A stretch of 64,000 bases of DNA from Oscillospiraceae bacterium (lineage in GTDB: Bacteria; Bacillota; Clostridia; Oscillospirales; Oscillospiraceae). Position 1 is the first letter of the stretch; each line of letters opens with the position of its first letter. Positions 58,239-64,000 of the stretch are shown here, one piece after another. Position numbers and translations under genes: made by a program. The notes below the pieces were generated by a model, which ran no database searches, was not told where the DNA came from, and saw only the letters and a list, made by a program, of their open reading frames with translations. Location of the stretch: positions 1 to 64,000 of the forward strand of contig SVLU01000003.1 in assembly GCA_015067795.1 (NCBI GenBank). Reading direction: 5' to 3'.

Positions 58239-61034
58239 ATGAACGATGCTGCACAGAGAGCTGCTGCAAAACAGTTTGTAAAGGATTGGCAAGGTAAAGG
58301 CTATGAGAAGGGACACAGTCAGCCCTTCTGGCTTTCGCTGCTTAATAAGGTCTACGGTGTAGAGAACCCTGACCAGTATATCACATTTGAAGATCAGGTA
58401 ATGCTTGACCACACAAGCTTTATAGATGGCTTTATTCCTGCCACCCATGTTCTCATAGAGCAAAAGGGCATAAATAAGGATTTAAGAAAAGCCATAAAGC
58501 AGTCAGACGGCACTTATCTTACACCATTCCAGCAGGCAAAGCGTTATGCCGCCGAGCTGCCATACACACAGCGTCCACGGTGGATAGTAACCTGTAATTT
58601 CAAGGAGTTTCATGTCTATGATATGGAGCGTCCCACCTGTGACCCGGAGATAATTCTCCTTGAAAATCTTGAAAAGGAATACTACCGCCTGCAGTTTTTG
58701 GTAAACACTCAGAGTGAACATATCAAAAAGGAGATGGAAGTTTCCTTAAAGGCCGGCGAGCTTGTGGGCAAGCTGTATGACGCACTCTTAAAGCAGTACA
58801 ACTCCCCTGCTACACCACAGGAGCTTAAAAGCCTTAATATGCTTTGCGTAAGACTGGTATTCTGTCTTTATGCCGAGGATGCGGGAATTTTCGGAAGACA
58901 CGGAAAATTCCATGACTATTTAAAGAGCTTCCAGCCAAAAAACGTCCGCAAGGCACTCATTGATCTTTTCAAGGTTCTGGACACAAAACCGGATGACCGT
59001 GACCCATATATGGATGATGACCTTGCAGCCTTCCCATACGTTAATGGCGGTCTGTTCTCAGATGAGAATATTATCATCCCACGTTTTACAGAAGAGATAA
59101 TCGACCTGCTTTTAGACGATGCAAGTGAGGGCTTTGACTGGAGTGACATCAGCCCGACTATCTTCGGTGCTGTATTTGAAAGCACCCTGAATCCCGAAAC
59201 ACGCCGTTCAGGCGGTATGCACTATACATCTATCGAAAATATACATAAGGTCATTGACCCTCTGTTTTTTGATGCCCTTTCCGATGAGCTTGAGGAAATT
59301 ATCGCCATACCAGTTGAGCGAACAAGAAATCAGAAGCTTGATAATTTCCAGAAAAAGATTGCATCTCTAAAGTTCCTTGACCCTGCCTGCGGTTCAGGTA
59401 ACTTCCTTACTGAAACCTACCTGTCTCTCCGCAAGCTGGAAAACAGAATTATTTCCACAAAACTTCATGACCAGATGGTCATAGGCGATATAGCCGATTT
59501 TAACCCAATTCAGGTCTCCATCGGTCAGTTTTATGGTATCGAGATAAATGACTTCGCCGTTACCGTAGCCAAGACCGCCCTTTGGATAGCCGAAAGCCAG
59601 ATGATGAAAGAGACAGAGAACATCGTTCACATGAACCTTGACTTCCTGCCTCTGAAATCCTATGCCAATATCGTGGAGGGCAATGCCCTGAGGATAGATT
59701 GGGAAGATGTTGTTCCAAAGGGTGAGCTGAATTATATTATGGGTAATCCGCCTTTTGTGGGATATTCACTGCAAAGTAAAGCCCAAAAAGAAGATATTCT
59801 TTCCATTTATATAGATGAAAAAGGTAAACCTTACAAAACCGCAGGAAAAATTGACTATGTTGCAGGATGGTATTTTAAAGCGTCCACATTCATGGTCGGT
59901 ACTTCTATTCGCACTGCATTTGTTTCCACAAATTCAATAACACAGGGCGAACAGGTTGCCGGTGTTTGGAAACCGCTGTATGATCGTTTTGGTATACACA
60001 TTGACTTTGCACATCGCACATTTAGATGGGATAGTGAAGCATCTCTTCTTGCACATGTACATTGTATAATTATTGGTTTTAGCATCGCTCCTAATATTTC
60101 CGAACTAAAGATATTCGATGCAGATAGAGTGCAGGCTGTAAATCATATCAATCCCTATCTCCTTAATGCCCCTCTTATTTTTGTGGAATCACGCACAACA
60201 TCAATCTGTCCTTCTCCTCTTATGGGTAGTGGTGGTAAGCCAGTTGAAGGTGGTCATTATATATTTACCACACAAGAGAAAAAGGATTTTCTATCAAAGG
60301 AACCTAATGCCGAAAAGTTTTTCAGAAGATTTGTTGGATCAGATGATTTTATCAATGGGTACGAGCGTTGGTGTCTGTGGCTTTACGGTGCAAGTCCAAA
60401 GGAAGTAAATGGTCTACCTTTAGTGAAACAGAGAATTGAAGCTGTAAGAAACTACAGACTTGGAAGTACCAAAGCAGCAACACGAAAATGCGCTGACTAT
60501 CCTATGCATTTTATGGAAATCAAGCAACCTACAAGTAACTTCTTAGTTGTACCCGAGGTTTCATCAGAACGCAGGAAATATGTTCCTATTGGATATGCAC
60601 AGGATGATTGGGTATGTAGCAACAAGGTGCGCTATGTATCCAACGCTACCCCGTATCACTTGGGCATACTAACATCCAATGTTCATATGGCTTGGATGCG
60701 AGCAGTGTGTGGTCGTTTAGAAACGAGATATAGTTATTCTATCAACATAGTTTATAACAACTTCCCATGGCCTAATCCAACAGAAGCACAAAAAGCAAAA
60801 ATCGAGCAGACCGCACAAGCTATCCTCGATGCACGAGCAAAATATCCCGACTGCTCCCTCGCTGACCTCTACGATGAACTCACCATGCCCCCCGAACTCC
60901 GCAAAGCCCACCAGCAAAACGATAAAGCCGTCATGCAGGCGTATGGGTTCGATGTTAAAACCATGACGGAGAGTAGCTGTGTTGCGGAGCTTATGAAGAT
61001 GTATCAGGAGTTAACTGGAAAGGAGACAAACTAA
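58239..61034 (+). CDS. MmeI-like Type IIL restriction-modification enzyme
   Basis: 931-aa single-chain restriction-modification enzyme. N-terminal PD-ExK nuclease: Asp63-x10-Glu74-x-Lys76 ('DGFIPATHVLIEQKG'). Helical connector, then an N6-adenine methyltransferase with SAM motif 'DPACGSGNFL' (~382) and catalytic 'NPPFVGY' (~503), then a target-recognition domain and the family-typical C-terminus ('MPPELRKAHQQND', 'VMQAYGF'). Such enzymes methylate one strand and cut about 20 bp away. A longer frame from 58107 is open, but AAGGGGCGTG upstream of ATG 58239 and the domain start favour 58239. The next gene begins directly at its stop. Confidence 0.9.
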   Translation: MNDAAQRAAAKQFVKDWQGKGYEKGHSQPFWLSLLNKVYGVENPDQYITFEDQVMLDHTSFIDGFIPATHVLIEQKGINKDLRKAIKQSDGTYLTPFQQAKRYAAELPYTQRPRWIVTCNFKEFHVYDMERPTCDPEIILLENLEKEYYRLQFLVNTQSEHIKKEMEVSLKAGELVGKLYDALLKQYNSPATPQELKSLNMLCVRLVFCLYAEDAGIFGRHGKFHDYLKSFQPKNVRKALIDLFKVLDTKPDDRDPYMDDDLAAFPYVNGGLFSDENIIIPRFTEEIIDLLLDDASEGFDWSDISPTIFGAVFESTLNPETRRSGGMHYTSIENIHKVIDPLFFDALSDELEEIIAIPVERTRNQKLDNFQKKIASLKFLDPACGSGNFLTETYLSLRKLENRIISTKLHDQMVIGDIADFNPIQVSIGQFYGIEINDFAVTVAKTALWIAESQMMKETENIVHMNLDFLPLKSYANIVEGNALRIDWEDVVPKGELNYIMGNPPFVGYSLQSKAQKEDILSIYIDEKGKPYKTAGKIDYVAGWYFKASTFMVGTSIRTAFVSTNSITQGEQVAGVWKPLYDRFGIHIDFAHRTFRWDSEASLLAHVHCIIIGFSIAPNISELKIFDADRVQAVNHINPYLLNAPLIFVESRTTSICPSPLMGSGGKPVEGGHYIFTTQEKKDFLSKEPNAEKFFRRFVGSDDFINGYERWCLWLYGASPKEVNGLPLVKQRIEAVRNYRLGSTKAATRKCADYPMHFMEIKQPTSNFLVVPEVSSERRKYVPIGYAQDDWVCSNKVRYVSNATPYHLGILTSNVHMAWMRAVCGRLETRYSYSINIVYNNFPWPNPTEAQKAKIEQTAQAILDARAKYPDCSLADLYDELTMPPELRKAHQQNDKAVMQAYGFDVKTMTESSCVAELMKMYQELTGKETN

Positions 61035-62156
61035 TTGAAAATAGAATATATAATTAAAGGAAAAGATTATCAAGAATTAGTAAAGAATGTCATTCCTTTA
61101 TCAGCCGAAAGCTTAACAATAACTACAGTCAATAAGAAGCTTACCGGTGTTAATAATTACATTTTATATGTGGAGATAAATGGAAAAAATATATCGTGTG
61201 CCAAAATTCTCTCTAAAATAGCTGAAGAAATTGAACATATTTTAAATGAAAAGAAAATAACGTATTACCAATTAACTGATGAACCATCAAACTTGTTTGC
61301 AAAGAAACTATATCCATTGGTATGTGAATTTGAGACTAAATTAAGAAAATTGGTTTATTATGCTCTGTTTGATTTAGATAAAGAAGCAAGTGAAGTTGCT
61401 ATTGATCAGTTAAAACAGATTAAAAAATATAGTAAGATTACTCATATTCCAACAGAGAATTATCTCGAAAGAATCACTTTAGGGGAATTTTTTTCTTTTC
61501 TGTTTGATAATCGCTACTTTATAGACGAAGCAAAAGAAAAAACAAAAAATATAGTTAACGATATAGACAAAACGGTTACAAAAAAAGAATTACAAGAGAT
61601 AATTGATAAAATTGAGGAAAAGACCATCTGGAAAAGGCTTTTTGCTGAAATATTTTCAGATTTTAGTTTGCCAAATATACATCGTGAAATATTCTTCACA
61701 CGAAACGATGTTATGCATTTTCATAATATTACTCACAAAGATTATCAAAAAGCCTCTACAATGCTAAGAAAAATAAACAAAGAGTTAGACATTCAACTGG
61801 ATAAAGGAATAATACTTGAGAAAACAACTGAGAATGTTGAGATTATTTCCGCACAATATGCGATGTCGTCATTTGAAAAGGCAATTAACGCTTTCTATAC
61901 CGCAGCACAAAATATTGATGGTATAGTACAAACATTAAATAATGTTGCTAAATATATAGAAAATCTTGATATAGCTTATAATAGTAAAACTAATTACTTT
62001 CTTGAAAAATATGAAAATAGCCCTTTGCAAAAGTTACTAAGTGAATTAGCAACTGAATTTGATAACGAAAATACTGAGAATATATCAAACACATCCGAAG
62101 ATAAAGTTGATTTCCAAGAAGAAAATAGTGACGAATCTGATAAAACAAACGAATAA
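61035..62156 (+). CDS. HEPN-motif protein linked to the MmeI-like gene
   Basis: 373 aa, no transmembrane segment. Helical middle region with 'FFTRNDVMHFHNITHKDYQK': Arg223-x4-His228 (RNDVMH) is the R-x4-6-H active-site motif of HEPN ribonucleases, in the context typical of Swt1/abortive-infection-type HEPN domains. An earlier 'FETKLRKLVYYAL' fits the first HEPN helix. The acidic C-terminal tail (~340-373) is low complexity. Starts with TTG immediately after the R-M stop, AAGGAG 9 nt upstream. Clearly AT-richer than neighbours, consistent with a transferred defence gene. RNase activity is inferred only. Confidence 0.7.
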   Translation: MKIEYIIKGKDYQELVKNVIPLSAESLTITTVNKKLTGVNNYILYVEINGKNISCAKILSKIAEEIEHILNEKKITYYQLTDEPSNLFAKKLYPLVCEFETKLRKLVYYALFDLDKEASEVAIDQLKQIKKYSKITHIPTENYLERITLGEFFSFLFDNRYFIDEAKEKTKNIVNDIDKTVTKKELQEIIDKIEEKTIWKRLFAEIFSDFSLPNIHREIFFTRNDVMHFHNITHKDYQKASTMLRKINKELDIQLDKGIILEKTTENVEIISAQYAMSSFEKAINAFYTAAQNIDGIVQTLNNVAKYIENLDIAYNSKTNYFLEKYENSPLQKLLSELATEFDNENTENISNTSEDKVDFQEENSDESDKTNE

Positions 62157-62194
62157 TTTGATTTCAACCTCAACATTTATCATCAATCTATTTA

Positions 62195-62391
62195 AACCTC
62201 CCTTTGACGAGGGAGGTGTCAAAAATCTCTGATTTTTGACGGAGGGAGAGATAAAAAAGATTCCCACGTCGCAACGCTTCTCGGAATGACAGTGAATGGG
62301 TTTTGCTTCTCGGAATGACAGTTCTCTCCTTTCTCTCCCTCAGTCTCGCTTACGCTCGACAGCTCCCTAGCTCCCTCGTCAGAGGGAGCTA
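62195..62391. repeat. Family B element with an inserted family A fragment (B3)
   Basis: Left end CCTCCC..GGGAGGTG with a CAAAAATC..GATTTTTG hairpin and GACGGAGGG; right end CCCTCAG, a CTCGC..GCGAG hairpin, GACAGCTCCC and a second GCTCCCTC..GAGGGAGC hairpin. Inside, 62259-62311 is a broken family A end (ATTCCCACGTCG..CTCGGAATGAC, the last part twice). The stretch 62157-62551 contains no gene. Confidence 0.7.
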
Positions 62392-62442
62392 TTTTTTGCG
62401 GTAATTTACGATTTTCTATGTAGGTATTTATCCGCAATTTTC

Positions 62443-62466
62443 GGGAGGCTGATAGTCTCCCCTACA
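62443..62466. repeat. Family C (REP-like) palindrome
   Basis: GGGAGGCTGATAGTCTCCCCTACA: imperfect GGGAG..CTCCC palindrome with the CCTACA (TGTAGG) head. Confidence 0.5.
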
Positions 62467-62501
62467 ACCATTATCTTAATGCGTTCAAAGTAAAACAAAA
62501 A

Positions 62502-62537
62502 AATACCCATACCACAAATCTGCGGTATGGGTATTAT
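62502..62537 (-). terminator. Terminator of the aldolase gene
   Basis: AATACCCATACC / GGTATGGGTATT stem (62502 onward) with an A run on the left (T on the minus strand). Confidence 0.88.
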
Positions 62538-62551
62538 CATTTAAGCTTAGA

Positions 62552-63490
62552 TTAGAAAGCCTTGCCGTCGCAGCCGAGAACGTTGATGAGCTTATGCTTA
62601 ACAAGTTCCTTAATGTTTGCACGAGCTGGAGACAGATACTGACGTGGGTCGAAGTGATCTGGATGCTGCATGAAGTGCTCTCTGATACCTGCTGTCAGTG
62701 CAAGACGGAGGTCGGAGTCGATGTTGATCTTACATACAGCCATGGATGCTGCCTGACGGAGCATATCTTCTGGGATACCGATAGCGTCTGGCATGGAGCC
62801 GCCGTTTGCGTTGATGATATCAACGTACTTTGGAATAACGGAGGATGCACCGTGGAGAACGATTGGGAAGTTAGGAAGTCTCTTGCCAACTTCTTCAAGA
62901 ATGTCGAATCTGAGCTGTGGCTTCTGACCTGGCTTGAACTTGTAAGCGCCGTGGCTTGTGCCGATAGCGATTGCAAGGGAGTCAACGCCTGTTCTTGTTA
63001 CGAATTCTTCAACTTCTTCTGGACGGGTGTAGCTTGCATCTTCATCAGATACGTTAACGTCATCTTCAACACCTGCGAGACGACCGAGTTCGCCTTCTAC
63101 AACAACACCGTGGTCATGAGCATATTCTACAACCTTCTTTGTAAGAGCGATGTTGTCTTCGAAAGAATGGTGGGAACCGTCGATCATAACGGAGGAGAAA
63201 CCGCCGTCGATGCAGGACTTGCAGATTTCAAAGCTGTCACCATGGTCAAGGTGAACGCAGATTGGAAGACCTGTATCTTCGATTGCAGCTTCGATGAGCT
63301 TCATCAGATAAGCATGCTTTGCATACTTTCTTGCGCCAGCGGAAACCTGGAGAATCAGAGGAGCGGATACTTCCTGAGCTGCTTCTGTGATACCCTGGAT
63401 GATTTCCATGTTGTTTACGTTGAAAGCACCGATAGCGTAGCCGCCTTCATAAGCCTTCTGGAACATTTCTTTGGATGTTACAATTGCCAT
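62552..63490 (-). CDS. fba: Class II fructose-bisphosphate aldolase
   Basis: 312-aa zinc-dependent aldolase cleaving fructose 1,6-bisphosphate to DHAP and GAP. Catalytic Asp82 and zinc His83 in 'VHLDHGDSFE', 'EGELGRLAG' (zinc Glu region), 'IGTSHGAYK' and 'VLHGASSV' (zinc His), and the phosphate-binding 'KINIDSDLRLA'. Very strong codon bias suggests high expression. RBS GGAG before ATG. A likely promoter (TTGAAA..TATAAT region, 63517-63552) lies upstream. Confidence 0.95.
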   Translation of the reverse strand: MAIVTSKEMFQKAYEGGYAIGAFNVNNMEIIQGITEAAQEVSAPLILQVSAGARKYAKHAYLMKLIEAAIEDTGLPICVHLDHGDSFEICKSCIDGGFSSVMIDGSHHSFEDNIALTKKVVEYAHDHGVVVEGELGRLAGVEDDVNVSDEDASYTRPEEVEEFVTRTGVDSLAIAIGTSHGAYKFKPGQKPQLRFDILEEVGKRLPNFPIVLHGASSVIPKYVDIINANGGSMPDAIGIPEDMLRQAASMAVCKINIDSDLRLALTAGIREHFMQHPDHFDPRQYLSPARANIKELVKHKLINVLGCDGKAF

Positions 63491-63686
63491 TTATGACACA
63501 CTCCTTATTTATAACATTGATTATATAGTACCATAAATTGACGAATTTTCAAGTGATATTTTAAACAATTTGTAATTTGATTTTGAGTAGAATATACGTT
63601 AATATTCATGGCAAAAAAATTTTCATAAAAACTGTATATTTGCAGTTATTATTGATTGTCAATTTTCCATTATTTATACTATTTTC

Positions 63687-63762
63687 GTAGGGAAGGCAGC
63701 CCTCTGCCTTCCTCAAATTCTCATACAAATAAAAAGGGAGGCAGAGGGCTGCCTCCCCTACA
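63687..63762. repeat. Inverted pair of family C (REP-like) units
   Basis: GTAGGGAAGGCAGCC..GGC at 63687-63713 and its inverted partner GGGAGGCAGAGGGCTGCCTC..CCTACA at 63735-63762, 21 bp apart; together they can form one long hairpin. It lies just downstream of the aminotransferase gene and may terminate it. Confidence 0.75.
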
Positions 63763-63767
63763 ATTAT

Positions 63768-64000
63768 TTACTTAATAAATGCTTCCAGTCTGTCAAGACC
63801 TTCACGGATGGTATCAAGATCAGTTGCATAGGACCAGCGGATATAGCCTTCCGCACCGAAAGCGGAGCCGGGAACTACCGCAACGTGGCTCTTAGCAAGG
63901 AATGCCTTAGCAAAGTCAGCAGAGGTTTCGATCTTTTCGCCCTGAATTGTTCTGCCAAGCTGTTCCTTGATGTTCATGAACACATAGAAAGCGCCCTTTG
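63768..64000 (-). CDS. Aminotransferase class I, C-terminal part (cut by window edge)
   Basis: The visible ~76 residues ('KGAFYVFMNI', 'FAKAFLAKSHVAVVPGSAFG', 'GYIRWSYATDLDTIREGLDRL') are the C-terminal domain of an AspC-type PLP aminotransferase, including the carboxylate-binding Arg in 'YIRWSYA'. The gene continues beyond position 64000. It resembles the aminotransferase at 10674 in the same region; substrate not deducible. Confidence 0.85.
   Translation of the reverse strand, partial: KGAFYVFMNIKEQLGRTIQGEKIETSADFAKAFLAKSHVAVVPGSAFGAEGYIRWSYATDLDTIREGLDRLEAFIK

Overview
The window reads as a chromosomal segment of an anaerobic, endospore-lineage Firmicute of the Ruminococcaceae/Oscillospiraceae type. 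Evidence for this is SpoIIR, AddAB recombination helicases, a type A RNase P RNA, T-box riboswitches, ferredoxin-linked 2-oxoacid oxidoreductase, FchA-type folate enzymes, PadR/DUF2812 and several families of short palindromic intergenic repeats. Nothing in the sequence fixes the species. No rRNA operon, CRISPR array or prophage is visible.

Layout. 1-8.3 kb (minus): an ECF sigma remnant, rpmE, addA, addB and spoIIR. 8.5-12.3 kb (minus): a tightly overlapped lrp/aminotransferase/apgM/ispE operon. 12.6-17.6 kb: a small DUF378 protein, a branched palindrome array, recG, a FAD-Rieske oxidoreductase and a drug/metabolite exporter. 17.6-27.9 kb is the metabolic centre. Two transcription units each start with a canonical promoter and a T-box leader. 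The first (valine GUC specifier by my alignment) drives an acyl-CoA synthetase with an N-terminal HTH and cupin, then fchA and folD. The second (isoleucine AUC specifier) drives a paralogous synthetase. Divergent from them lies a P-loop ATPase plus the four subunits of a VorB-type 2-oxoacid:ferredoxin oxidoreductase. Because T-boxes switch genes on when an amino acid is scarce, I read this as a biosynthetic route: branched short-chain fatty acids are activated to CoA esters and reductively carboxylated to the 2-oxoacids of valine and isoleucine.

28-34.6 kb: a membrane zincin, an AbrB/ABC exporter operon, a YgjP-like metallopeptidase, a TRIC channel, a frameshifted four-helix protein and a five-gene tRNA operon (Val-Asp-Phe-Gly-Cys). 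34.7-40.3 kb: D,D-carboxypeptidase, a ComEA-like protein, a two-component system, O-acetylhomoserine sulfhydrylase and tRNA-Leu. 40.4-48.6 kb: small proteins, an amidase-like protein, a branching enzyme, PadR-DUF2812, a REP-associated transposase that itself carries REP-like palindromes, a PNPOx protein and an iron alcohol dehydrogenase. 48.6-58 kb: a Roco (LRR-ROC-COR) GTPase with homogenised leucine-rich repeats, a second two-component system, an XRE regulator, a DUF559 endonuclease remnant inside an inverted-repeat element, rnpB, and a P-type ATPase with altered catalytic motifs. 58-62 kb: an MmeI-like restriction-modification enzyme translationally linked to a HEPN-motif protein. 62.5-64 kb: fructose-bisphosphate aldolase and the C-terminal part of an aminotransferase cut by the window edge.

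Repeats give the second theme. Family A (about 120 bp core, GTCATTNCGAGG ends) sits between two copies of the local terminator hairpin at three sites. Family B (CTCCC/GGGAG ends) exists both as a short empty form and as a longer form carrying the DUF559 gene. Family C (TGTAGGG head plus palindrome) is REP-like. A fourth array alternates ATATCGA motifs with mini-hairpins.
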